From: Lachnospiraceae bacterium UBA3310
GTDB taxonomy: Bacteria > Bacillota > Clostridia > Lachnospirales > Lachnospiraceae
Length of the DNA: 62,627 nucleotides
NCBI GenBank assembly: GCA_002361355.1
Contig: DESQ01000010.1
Location: forward strand, 1-62,627
Reading direction: 5' to 3'
The notes beneath the pieces were generated by a model. The model had not been told where the DNA came from. It ran no database searches and worked only from the letters and a program-made list of their open reading frames with translations. Below are positions 26,155 to 34,448 of this stretch, in pieces. The position numbers and the translations under genes are program-made. Position 1 is the stretch's first letter; each line of letters starts with the position of its first letter.

Positions 26155-27396
26155 ATGCGTAAAAATATACTGACAATTAAAAAAATGCATAAAGATGCGA
26201 TAACAGCAAGAAAAATGCGTAAAAAAATGATAACAACTTCTATAACAGAACGCTGGGAAGCAGATATCCAATCATATAGAGATGGAGCAGAAGTATTGGT
26301 AGCATTTCCACAATGTGAAACATGTGTAAATTATATAAAAGGAAATGCATTACATTGTAGATACTATGAAAATGATGAAAAACCAAAATACGTATTTTTT
26401 ATTAAGAAGGAATGCCCTGCTTATGAGAATGACAACCCCATAGACATGAAAGTGCAGAATAATAGAGAGAATAGAACATATGGTGGATTATTTGGTTTCT
26501 GCGTCGGGGATGCATTGGGAGTTCCGGTTGAGTTTTCAACGAGAGAAGAAAGAGAGGAAGATCCGGTTAGAGAGATGCGGGCATATGGAACATATCATCA
26601 GCCGTTTGGAACATGGTCGGATGATACTTCGTTGACAATATGTTTAGTTGATGCAATAAATAAGGGGTATTCGATACAAAGAGTGGCGGAGAATTTTGTG
26701 AATTTCTTTCAGAAAAGTTACTTCACTCCATATGGTGAGGTGTTTGATATTGGAAATGCAACAAGATATGCTTTAACGAAAATGGATGCCGGAATAAATC
26801 CTATAGATTGCGGAGGGAGAACAGAAACTGACAATGGAAATGGATCATTGATGCGGATTTTGCCGATTGCTTTTTATGGAAAAAAGCTGAATGGCCAAGA
26901 ACTGATGAAACTGACGGAAGATGTTTCTTCATTAACACATGGGCATAAACGTTCTAAACTGGCGTGTATTATCTATGTGGAATTTGCAATCCAACTCATT
27001 GAAGGATATAAAAAAGATGAGGCTTTAGACAGGACGATAGCTTTTATTAGAAGTAATTGTTCGGAAGTATATGGTGATGAGTTTCATCATTTTGAAAAAA
27101 TACTAAATGGGGAAATCGTCCATGTCACGAAGGATAAAATAAAATCAACGGGATATGTGATTGACACACTGGAAGCGGTTTTGTGGGTGTTTTTCCACGC
27201 AGACGGATATCGTGATACCGTTTTAAATGCGATAAATCTTGGCGGAGATACAGATACGATTGCTGCCATTGCAGGAGGGATTGCAGGTATTTTTTATGGT
27301 TTAAGTGATATTCCCGAAAAATGGATTCAAAGTATTGCAAAGAAAGAAGAATTATATCAGATGTTTGAAGAATTTTGTGCTGCAACGGAATTGTGA
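26155..27396 (+). CDS. ADP-ribosylglycohydrolase (DraG/ARH) with N-terminal Cys-rich segment
   Basis: A 413-residue protein. Residues about 105-410 form the ADP-ribosylglycohydrolase fold: GGLFGFCVGDALGVPVEF, GTWSDDTSLT with metal-site Asp156/157, DNGNGSLMRI, then NLGGDTDTIAAIAGG with Asp365/367. All metal ligands are kept, so it should be active on ADP-ribosylated substrates. Residues about 35-95 add an unfamiliar segment with Cys residues (CETCVNYIKGNALHC, then KKECPAY) that could bind a metal. The first 30 residues are Lys/Met-rich and repetitive, so the start is uncertain (GTG 26146, ATG 26155, 26215 or 26227). It closes the AT-rich island. Confidence 0.85.
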   Translation: MRKNILTIKKMHKDAITARKMRKKMITTSITERWEADIQSYRDGAEVLVAFPQCETCVNYIKGNALHCRYYENDEKPKYVFFIKKECPAYENDNPIDMKVQNNRENRTYGGLFGFCVGDALGVPVEFSTREEREEDPVREMRAYGTYHQPFGTWSDDTSLTICLVDAINKGYSIQRVAENFVNFFQKSYFTPYGEVFDIGNATRYALTKMDAGINPIDCGGRTETDNGNGSLMRILPIAFYGKKLNGQELMKLTEDVSSLTHGHKRSKLACIIYVEFAIQLIEGYKKDEALDRTIAFIRSNCSEVYGDEFHHFEKILNGEIVHVTKDKIKSTGYVIDTLEAVLWVFFHADGYRDTVLNAINLGGDTDTIAAIAGGIAGIFYGLSDIPEKWIQSIAKKEELYQMFEEFCAATEL

Positions 27397-27499
27397 TACT
27401 TTGAACTATGAACAAAAGGGAGACAATATTTTAATGGATGAAAAATATATGAAATCTTGTATGAAGTTCAGCAGTTGAAAACTGAAAAAACAAAATTCA

Positions 27500-27528
27500 T
27501 TGCGCCCGCGCCGCTTATCCTTTATAAT
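27500..27528 (+). promoter_or_regulatory. putative sigma-A promoter of the hydratase gene
   Basis: TTGCGC (27500-27505), a 17-base spacer and TATAAT (27523-27528), 62 bases before the ATG at 27591. The rest of the 194-base gap holds nothing else I can support. Confidence 0.5.
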
Positions 27529-27590
27529 AATAGTTTGGATAGTGATAAGCATAGCATTATTTGAAGTCATACAAGGACATGGAGGAGAAT

Positions 27591-29903
27591 ATGATTCAAA
27601 TGACACAGGGCGGCGCCTATCTGCTGAACGGGACGGAGATGATTCCGGACGGTGCGGATGCGGCGGCGCAGATTAAAAATAAGACCGGACGGGAGATTTC
27701 CAAAAGCGAGGCGGCGAAGAACACGATCGCTTATGGCATTTTGGAGACGCACAATACTTCCGGCAATATGGAGAAGTTAAAGATCAAATTTGATAAGCTC
27801 ACTTCCCACGACATCACTTTCGTGGGGATTATTCAGACGGCGAGGGCTTCGGGGCTTACGAAATTTCCGATTCCCTATGTGCTCACGAACTGTCACAATT
27901 CCCTGTGTGCGGTGGGTGGCACGATCAATGAGGATGACCATATGTTTGGTCTTACCTGCGCGAAGCGGTACGGCGGCGTTTATGTGCCCCCGCATCAGGC
28001 GGTAATCCACCAGTATGCAAGGGAAATGCTTGCGGGCGGCGGCAGGATGATTCTGGGATCTGACTCCCACACCAGATACGGCGCGCTTGGCACGATGGCG
28101 ATGGGAGAGGGCGGCCCGGAGCTTGTGAAGCAGTTGCTGTCCCAGACCTACGATATCAATATGCCGGGCGTGGTGGGCGTGTATCTGACAGGTGAGCCGG
28201 TAAAGGGCGTTGGCCCGCAGGATGTGGCTTTAGCCATTATCGGTGCGGTGTTTGATAACGGCTATGTGAAAAATAAGGTGATGGAGTTCGTGGGGCCGGG
28301 AGTGTCGGCTTTGAGTGCGGATTTCCGTATCGGTATTGACGTGATGACCACGGAGACCACGTGCTTGTCCTCCATTTGGCGGACGGATGAGAAGATCAAA
28401 GAGTTTTACGAGATCCATGGCAGGACAGAGGAATACAAAGAGTTGAATCCCGGTGAAGTGGCTTACTATGACGGCATGATCACGGTGGATTTGTCGAAAA
28501 TCCGTCCTATGATTGCGATGCCTTTCCATCCTAGCAATACGTACACCATCGACGAGGTAAACGCCAATTTAAAGGATGTGCTTCACGATGTGGAGGAGCG
28601 GGCGAAGGTGAGTCTGGACGGCGCAGTGCCTTACTCTTTGCAGGACAAGATAAAAGACGGCAAATTTATGGTGGATCAGGGTATTATTGCCGGCTGTGCG
28701 GGCGGTGGATTTGAAAATATCTGCGCCGCTGCGGACATTCTCAGAGGTTCCTACATCGGCTCGGACGGTTTCACTTTAAGCGTATATCCGGCATCCATGC
28801 CGGTTTACATGGAACTGATTAAAAACGGCTGTGCGGCGGCAATCCTGGAGACAGGCGCCGTGCTGAAAACGGCATTTTGCGGGCCATGCTTCGGCGCGGG
28901 TGATACGCCGGCAAACAATGCGTTCAGCATCAGGCATTCCACAAGAAACTTCCCCAACAGGGAGGGCTCTAAGCTGCAAAACGGTCAGATTTCTTCCGTG
29001 GCGCTCATGGATGCCAGATCCATTGCGGCGACGGCGGCAAACAAAGGTATGCTTACGCCGGCTACCGAATTTGATGGAGAGATCGGCAACTATAAATATC
29101 ATTTTGACGCTAATATTTACAAAAACCGCGTCTTTGATTCCAAGGGCGTGGCGGATGAGAGTGTGGAGATTCAGTTTGGCCCGAACATCAAGGACTGGCC
29201 GGTTATGGGGGCATTGCCGGAAAATCTGGTTCTGCGGGTGGTGTCTGAGATTCACGATCCGGTCACCACGACGGACGAGCTGATTCCCTCCGGAGAGACT
29301 TCTTCCTACCGTTCCAACCCGCTTGGACTTGCGGAATTTACGTTGTCCAGAAAGGATCCGGATTATGTGGGCAGGGCAAAAGATATCCAGAGGGCGGAGA
29401 AGGCGAGAATGCAGGGGGAGCATCCCTGTCAGGCGCATCCTGACGTGAAACCGGTGATGGGTGTGATCAAGCAGACATTTGAGCAGGTGTCCCATGAGAA
29501 TACGGGTTTTGGCTCTACGATCTTTGCGGTGAAGCCGGGCGACGGTTCCGCCAGGGAACAGGCGGCAAGCTGCCAGAAAGTGCTTGGCGGTTGGGCGAAT
29601 ATTGCCAACGAGTATGCGACAAAGAGATACCGGTCTAATCTGATCAACTGGGGTATGCTGCCGTTTTTAATTGAGGCGGGAGAACTGCCTTTCCACAATC
29701 TGGATTATCTGTTCTTGCCGGGGATCCGAAAGGCGGTGGAAGAGAAAGCGGAGAAAATTGAGGCTTACAAGGTATCGGTACAGGAGGGAACGCTTACGCC
29801 GTTTACTTTGACGCTTGGCGAATTGACGGACGAGGAGAGACAGATTATTTTGAAGGGCTGTCTGATCAATTATAACTGTGTGAGAAGCACTTCTAAAGCT
29901 TGA
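27591..29903 (+). CDS. aconitase-superfamily hydratase (YbhJ-like)
   Basis: A 770-residue [4Fe-4S] hydro-lyase of the aconitase superfamily, acting on an unidentified hydroxy-acid. Cluster Cys residues are visible in IAGCAGGGFEN and FCGPCFGAGDTPANN. LGSDSHTRYGALGTMAMGEGG is the substrate and His loop. The swivel domain lies at the C-terminus (GSTIFAVKPGDGSAREQAAS). Length and domain order match the group annotated simply as hydratase (E. coli YbhJ type), not citrate-cycle AcnA or LeuCD. ATG 27591 has GGAGGAG at 27581-27587. No metabolic partner gene is adjacent. Confidence 0.8.
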   Translation: MIQMTQGGAYLLNGTEMIPDGADAAAQIKNKTGREISKSEAAKNTIAYGILETHNTSGNMEKLKIKFDKLTSHDITFVGIIQTARASGLTKFPIPYVLTNCHNSLCAVGGTINEDDHMFGLTCAKRYGGVYVPPHQAVIHQYAREMLAGGGRMILGSDSHTRYGALGTMAMGEGGPELVKQLLSQTYDINMPGVVGVYLTGEPVKGVGPQDVALAIIGAVFDNGYVKNKVMEFVGPGVSALSADFRIGIDVMTTETTCLSSIWRTDEKIKEFYEIHGRTEEYKELNPGEVAYYDGMITVDLSKIRPMIAMPFHPSNTYTIDEVNANLKDVLHDVEERAKVSLDGAVPYSLQDKIKDGKFMVDQGIIAGCAGGGFENICAAADILRGSYIGSDGFTLSVYPASMPVYMELIKNGCAAAILETGAVLKTAFCGPCFGAGDTPANNAFSIRHSTRNFPNREGSKLQNGQISSVALMDARSIAATAANKGMLTPATEFDGEIGNYKYHFDANIYKNRVFDSKGVADESVEIQFGPNIKDWPVMGALPENLVLRVVSEIHDPVTTTDELIPSGETSSYRSNPLGLAEFTLSRKDPDYVGRAKDIQRAEKARMQGEHPCQAHPDVKPVMGVIKQTFEQVSHENTGFGSTIFAVKPGDGSAREQAASCQKVLGGWANIANEYATKRYRSNLINWGMLPFLIEAGELPFHNLDYLFLPGIRKAVEEKAEKIEAYKVSVQEGTLTPFTLTLGELTDEERQIILKGCLINYNCVRSTSKA

Positions 29904-29941
29904 CAGCAAAGGCTGTCTCGCTAAGAAGTACTATGTCTCAC

Positions 29942-29974
29942 ACGGGAGAATACCTGAAAATCGGCATTCTCCGT
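29942..29974 (+). terminator. hairpin after hydratase gene
   Basis: ACGGGAGAATACC pairs with GGCATTCTCCGT around the loop TGAAAATC; no strong T-run follows. The 3' arm shares CGGCATTCTC with hairpins at 38814-38841 and 59473-59505. Confidence 0.5.
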
Positions 29975-29991
29975 ACAGAATTAGGGGTATT

Positions 29992-30972
29992 ATGGATAAT
30001 GGGGAAAAAAAGGAGGCAGGGGGCAGATTTAACCCTTTTGTCTTAGTAGGTATTGTTTTGGGGATAGTGGCAGTGGTGGTCGCTGCGATGACTCAGAACA
30101 GAACACAAAAAAATAATAGCGCGCAGGAGAGTGTGCCGGCGAGCACCGAAACAGGGAATGCCCAGGTGACGGTTGCGCTGCCGGGACTGGAACCGGAGAA
30201 ACCGGAGGTGGATTCCTCGAAGGAGATTGTAGGGGATGTGCTTTTGAGTAATGTACCGAAGGCGGATTTTAGCTATTCTTTCAATGGAAAGCTAAACGAT
30301 GCGATGGTGGTGACAAGACCGGAGACGGGTACTTATCCGGTGTATGCGGAGGATGTATATCCATTGTTTACGGAGGGTGTTGAGGGAGATGCTCTCTATC
30401 TTGACGGCAGCTATGGCGTGGAGCTTTTAGGTGTGGAGGCACTGAATGAATCCTATACGATTTCTTTCTGGTTTCGTGCGGATGAGTTGCTCGACTGGTC
30501 GCCTTTTTTGATGATTGGTTCCCATCTGATGGATGTGGGAGGCAGTCAGAGCTATTTGTCCTTCAACAAAAAAACCACGGAGGAGGGAGAGGAAATCGTA
30601 CCGATTTTTAACACGATTGACGCGCAGTTAGATAACTCCTGTGAGGTTCGCCCTTCCATGGATCAAAAAAAATGTATTGAGCTGAATCAGTGGTATTACA
30701 TAACGATCTGTGTGGATGCTTCCACGTCCTCTGGTGCGGGAGAAGGAAGGGCTATGGGTTATCTTTATTTAAACAGTGAAATGATCGGTTCGGATGAGGT
30801 TTCCATGCTCAATATGAATCCGGAGAATGTGAAGGCATATCTGGGCATCAGTTGTTATGACGAACTGTTCCGTGCCTCCTATGACGAGGTTCATATCTGG
30901 AAGCACATGTTGAACGAGAGCCAGATCAGCAGTATGTACACGGCGTATATCGGCTCTACAGGGACAGAGTAG
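29992..30972 (+). CDS. membrane-anchored LamG-like protein
   Basis: A 326-residue surface protein. A short cytoplasmic tail is followed by one membrane segment (residues 15-33, FVLVGIVLGIVAVVVAAMT) and a Ser/Thr/Glu-rich linker. A concanavalin-A-like/LamG domain spans about 95-320: FSYSFNGKLND, ALYLDGSYGVEL, YTISFWFRADEL, LNQWYYITICVD, then YDEVHIWKHMLNESQISSMY. Such domains bind glycans or proteins outside the cell. The next gene, 233 bases on, encodes an EF-hand-like protein; the gap between them shows no clear feature apart from the AAAGGAGGG ribosome site. Confidence 0.72.
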   Translation: MDNGEKKEAGGRFNPFVLVGIVLGIVAVVVAAMTQNRTQKNNSAQESVPASTETGNAQVTVALPGLEPEKPEVDSSKEIVGDVLLSNVPKADFSYSFNGKLNDAMVVTRPETGTYPVYAEDVYPLFTEGVEGDALYLDGSYGVELLGVEALNESYTISFWFRADELLDWSPFLMIGSHLMDVGGSQSYLSFNKKTTEEGEEIVPIFNTIDAQLDNSCEVRPSMDQKKCIELNQWYYITICVDASTSSGAGEGRAMGYLYLNSEMIGSDEVSMLNMNPENVKAYLGISCYDELFRASYDEVHIWKHMLNESQISSMYTAYIGSTGTE

Positions 30973-31205
30973 GAAAAGGTATTAAGGAAATAAAAAATGT
31001 TCCGATATATAAATTACAGAGGGAGAGCTCTTGGCCAGGGTTTCATTTCTCTGTAATCTGAATGATGTTGAGACCAGGGACGGTATTTTTTAGGGAAAAG
31101 GAATTTCCGTAAAAGTACCGTCTTTTCTGTTGCCAGGCGTCAGGGAAGGCGCTGTCTGGTGCACAGACGGGCGTAGAAAGCGGTCTTATACAAAAGGAGG
31201 GAACA

Positions 31206-32282
31206 TTGATTATTGATTCCAGCAACATAGGAATGCAGTCCTCCAGAACCTACCGTTCGATAAAGTATGCGAGTGCGCGGTCTGTCGGCGGCACATTTAC
31301 GAACGGGAAGGACGGATTAAATTCTCTCTTTGAAAATCAGCTCGGTGACGGTGAGAAGACCGGGGGAGAGGAGAAGAGTCAGGAGGAGGCGAAACTTGAC
31401 GATGTCGTTGCACATTGGCAAAATGTTGTGTCCGGCGGTCGGCAGTTTTCTTCCACAAGAAACGATCCGCAGGAGGCTCTGCGAAGCATTAAGCAGCAGT
31501 GCGTAGATTTTTTGTTAGAACTTTTGTTCAATTTCCGTGGACAGAGAAGTGCGGGAAACAGTCCAATCTCGGCTGCGGCAGGAGGCAACACAGTTTTTAT
31601 GGCGCAGGGGTATCAGATGCAGCGTTATCACATGGAGGAGGAGAACACGACTTTTTCCACACAGGGTACGGTGAAAACGGCGGACGGAAGGGAGTTGTCC
31701 TTTAATCTTGAGTTTGGAATGAGCCGCAGATTTGAAGAGTACTATGAGGAAAACCATGTGTTGTCCGTATCCACGTTTAAAGATCCGCTGGTGATCAATC
31801 TGGATACCAACATTGCACAGGTTTCCGATCAGAAGTTTTTCTTTGATCTGGACTGCGACGGCAAGGAGGAGGAGATCTCAAGCCTGCAGGCGGGCAGCGG
31901 CTTTTTGGCACTTGATCGGAACGGAGATGGGAAGATCAACGACGGTAGTGAGTTATTCGGCACAAAGAGCGGCGACGGCTTTAAAGATCTCTCACGTTAT
32001 GATTCGGACGGAAACGGCTGGATCGACGAGGCGGATCCCATCTGGGAGAAGCTTTTGATCTGGACAAAGGACGAGGACGGGAAGGATAAGATGTATCATC
32101 TTTCCGATCTGGGCGTGGGCGCTATCGGCCTGTCCCAGGTGGGAACACAGTTTTCCCTGAACTCCGAAAAGACAAACGAAACAAATGCCATGATCCGTAA
32201 GACGGGGATTTTCCTCTATGAAAATGGGGCGGTATCCACGCTCCAGCATTTGGATATGGCGGTATTTGACGGGAAGAGCTAA
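31206..32282 (+). CDS. EF-hand-like calcium-binding protein, unknown role
   Basis: A 358-residue protein without an obvious signal peptide. Residues about 210-300 hold a row of Asp-rich loops: DLDCDGKEEEI, LDRNGDGKINDGSELFG, YDSDGNGWIDEADPIW and WTKDEDGKDKM. These are typical EF-hand/dockerin-like calcium sites. Upstream (130-200) is a beta-rich segment with TVKTADGRELSFNLEF. The start is TTG 31206, favoured by AAAGGAGGG seven bases upstream. Related proteins occur in clostridia, often near surface or motility genes, but no function is assigned. SpoIID follows 55 bases later. Confidence 0.65.
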   Translation: MIIDSSNIGMQSSRTYRSIKYASARSVGGTFTNGKDGLNSLFENQLGDGEKTGGEEKSQEEAKLDDVVAHWQNVVSGGRQFSSTRNDPQEALRSIKQQCVDFLLELLFNFRGQRSAGNSPISAAAGGNTVFMAQGYQMQRYHMEEENTTFSTQGTVKTADGRELSFNLEFGMSRRFEEYYEENHVLSVSTFKDPLVINLDTNIAQVSDQKFFFDLDCDGKEEEISSLQAGSGFLALDRNGDGKINDGSELFGTKSGDGFKDLSRYDSDGNGWIDEADPIWEKLLIWTKDEDGKDKMYHLSDLGVGAIGLSQVGTQFSLNSEKTNETNAMIRKTGIFLYENGAVSTLQHLDMAVFDGKS

Positions 32283-32337
32283 TTCACGTCATAAAAATGA
32301 GGACATCCACATAGGAATAGGATATGTGGGGTGTCGC

Positions 32338-33315
32338 ATGAATAATAATGGAATCGACTCAAAAAAAACAAACAAGAGGGATGCGTGCAGCTTCCTTTTG
32401 TTTGTTTTTTTATTGCCGTATGTCTGCGCTTGTCTTTGGGGGCATGTGGGGGAGGATACGGGGAAACTGAAAAAGGATGTATGGCAGGCGCAGGATTCCT
32501 ATATGGTGGAAGTAGCTGTGGAATGGGGTATCTGGGAACTGCCAGTGGAAGAGTATCTGGCGTACCGCCTGTCCCTGACTATGCCGGAGGATTATCACAG
32601 GGAAGCAAAAAAAGCGCAGGCGGTGCTTCTTCGAACCGAATTGGCAGCGCTGTATCAGGAGCAGGATGAGAAAAAAATTGTGGTGGCCGGTGACGGGCTT
32701 GCAAAATTTTACGGAAATACGGGAGGGGAGACGGAGGAGGCGCTGCGGGAGAGCAGACAGGCAGTCAGGGAAACGGAGGGTGTAATTCTGACATACCGGG
32801 GCGAACCTATCCGGGCTTCCTATTTTAAACTGAGCAACGGTTTTACCAGAGGAGCGGAGGGCGCTGGAGAGGAGGAATACCCGTATTTAACCAAAGTTGC
32901 CTGCAAGATGGATCAGATGTCAGCCGATTATCACAGCGCGGTGCGAGTGGATAAAGAAACCTACATAGATACTGTTCTGGGGGCTCTTGGAAAAAATGTC
33001 GGGCGGGAGGTAATCTGGGAAGAAGGGGAATTTTTTTTCGACGAATCGGGATATGTGACAAAAGTGTCATATATTGACGAAAACGGAGAGAAGGCAGAGG
33101 TGGACGGAGAGACTTTCCGCCATCTCTTCGGCTTAAACTCCGCGTCTTTTGAGATGAGCAGGGAAGAAAGGAGCGCAATTTTTCATGTGACGGGGGTGGG
33201 ACACGGTTTTGGCATGAGTCAGTTTGAGGCGAATTGCAGGGCTGAAAACGGGGAAACTTATAAAGAAATTCTTGCGGCCTTCTTTTTACATGCAGAATTA
33301 GCAAAATTTGAATAA
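32338..33315 (+). CDS. spoIID: SpoIID-like stage II sporulation protein, catalytic Glu not conserved
   Basis: A 325-residue membrane-anchored SpoIID/LytB-domain protein (anchor at residues 14-32, ACSFLLFVFLLPYVCACLW). SpoIID is the lytic transglycosylase that trims peptidoglycan during forespore engulfment. The domain is clear: VEEYLAYRLSLTMPEDY, AKKAQAVLLRTELA, SNGFTRGA, then VTGVGHGFGMSQFEAN. The catalytic Glu of the usual AAEMP motif is replaced by Thr (LSLTMP). ATG 32338 gives a protein of normal size. The next gene is SpoIIQ-like, the order known in clostridia, which supports the name although activity is doubtful. Confidence 0.75.
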   Translation: MNNNGIDSKKTNKRDACSFLLFVFLLPYVCACLWGHVGEDTGKLKKDVWQAQDSYMVEVAVEWGIWELPVEEYLAYRLSLTMPEDYHREAKKAQAVLLRTELAALYQEQDEKKIVVAGDGLAKFYGNTGGETEEALRESRQAVRETEGVILTYRGEPIRASYFKLSNGFTRGAEGAGEEEYPYLTKVACKMDQMSADYHSAVRVDKETYIDTVLGALGKNVGREVIWEEGEFFFDESGYVTKVSYIDENGEKAEVDGETFRHLFGLNSASFEMSREERSAIFHVTGVGHGFGMSQFEANCRAENGETYKEILAAFFLHAELAKFE

Positions 33316-33420
33316 GCCGGAAAAAATGGGTAAAACTAACAGAGAAACCCGGTGAAGAGGCAGTCCGCATTTTGACAGAAGGCCTGCCGAAACATCGGAA
33401 GAAAACAGGAGGCGAGTTTC

Positions 33421-34419
33421 ATGGCGAGAAGAAACAGAAGCAGTATCAGAAAAGAGAGAATCATCATGCTGGCGTCCTCAGTGTTGGTTCTGGCGGCGCT
33501 GACAGTGACCGGTGTTTATGTAAGAAACAATAACCGTGCCGAGAAGGAAGACTATGTGGTGGACTTTGAGGCGCTGGAGCAGAGCAGCGAAGAGCTTGCG
33601 GAAAACATGGTGGACGGCGAGGAACTTGACACGCTCTTTGCAGGCGTGGGAACGGACGATCTGGACTACGATCCCAACTTTCAGGAGGCAAATTCCCTGC
33701 ATGTGGAGAACACGGGGGATACGGACGCCACCACCGGCATAAAGAAGACGGGAACAAAGGATGCGGACGAAAAATCCGATCAGTCGAAGAGCGGTGAGAC
33801 AGACAACAAAAAGGAAGAGGACAAGCAGTCTGCGGATAAAAAAGATGATCCGGTAAAGAAGACTGCGGAGAATAAGAAGGATCCCGCCACGGATAAGGCA
33901 GAGGAGGAAGAGGAAGCCGGGATGTTTGACGAGACGGTTGACACCGTCATGAGCGACGAGGTACAGGCGGAGGGCATTGCCACTACAGTGCAGCCGGAAC
34001 TTGACTTCAACGAGGATGACGGCCTTGTATGGCCCATTGTAGGCGATGTGCTGATCAACTACAGTATGGATCAGACCATCTACTTTCCGACGTTGGATCA
34101 GTATAAGTACAATCCTGCCATTGTGATTTCTGCGACACAGGGAGAATCAATTTCAGCGGCGGCGGACGGCCGTGTGACTTCTGTCAGTTATGATCCCGGC
34201 ACCGGAAATACGGTGGTGATGGAACTGGGGAATGGCTATGAGCTGACCTACGGACAGCTTGAAAATATCACCGTATCCGAGGGCAGTTATGTGCATGTGG
34301 GAGACGGAATCGGAACGGTAGCAGCGCCCACAAAGTATTACAGTTTAGAGGGCACAAATGTGTATTTTAAGCTGACAAAGGACGGGGAGCCGGTGAATCC
34401 CATGAGCAAATTGAACTAA
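33421..34419 (+). CDS. spoIIQ: SpoIIQ-like M23-fold protein, metal ligands missing
   Basis: A 332-residue forespore membrane protein. SpoIIQ pairs across the septum with SpoIIIAH to form the engulfment channel. One membrane segment lies at residues 14-32 (MLASSVLVLAALTVTGVYV). A charged Lys/Glu/Asp linker runs from about 90 to 190. The LytM/M23 domain covers 200-332 (DGLVWPIVGDVLINYS, NPAIVISATQGESISA, AADGRVTSV, GNTVVMELGNGYELTYGQL). The HxxxD and HxH zinc ligands of active M23 peptidases are absent (TYGQL where YxHL is usual), so it should be structural. It lies 105 bases after SpoIID. Confidence 0.8.
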   Translation: MARRNRSSIRKERIIMLASSVLVLAALTVTGVYVRNNNRAEKEDYVVDFEALEQSSEELAENMVDGEELDTLFAGVGTDDLDYDPNFQEANSLHVENTGDTDATTGIKKTGTKDADEKSDQSKSGETDNKKEEDKQSADKKDDPVKKTAENKKDPATDKAEEEEEAGMFDETVDTVMSDEVQAEGIATTVQPELDFNEDDGLVWPIVGDVLINYSMDQTIYFPTLDQYKYNPAIVISATQGESISAAADGRVTSVSYDPGTGNTVVMELGNGYELTYGQLENITVSEGSYVHVGDGIGTVAAPTKYYSLEGTNVYFKLTKDGEPVNPMSKLN

Positions 34420-34448
34420 ACAGAGACTTTCATAGTAAAGGGAAATCT

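Noticed and set aside
26155..26260. Repeated ATG-CGT-AAA-like units at the start of the ADP-ribosylglycohydrolase gene, considered as a tandem repeat
   Set aside because: The units are irregular in spacing and sequence; low-complexity Lys/Met coding in AT-rich DNA explains them.
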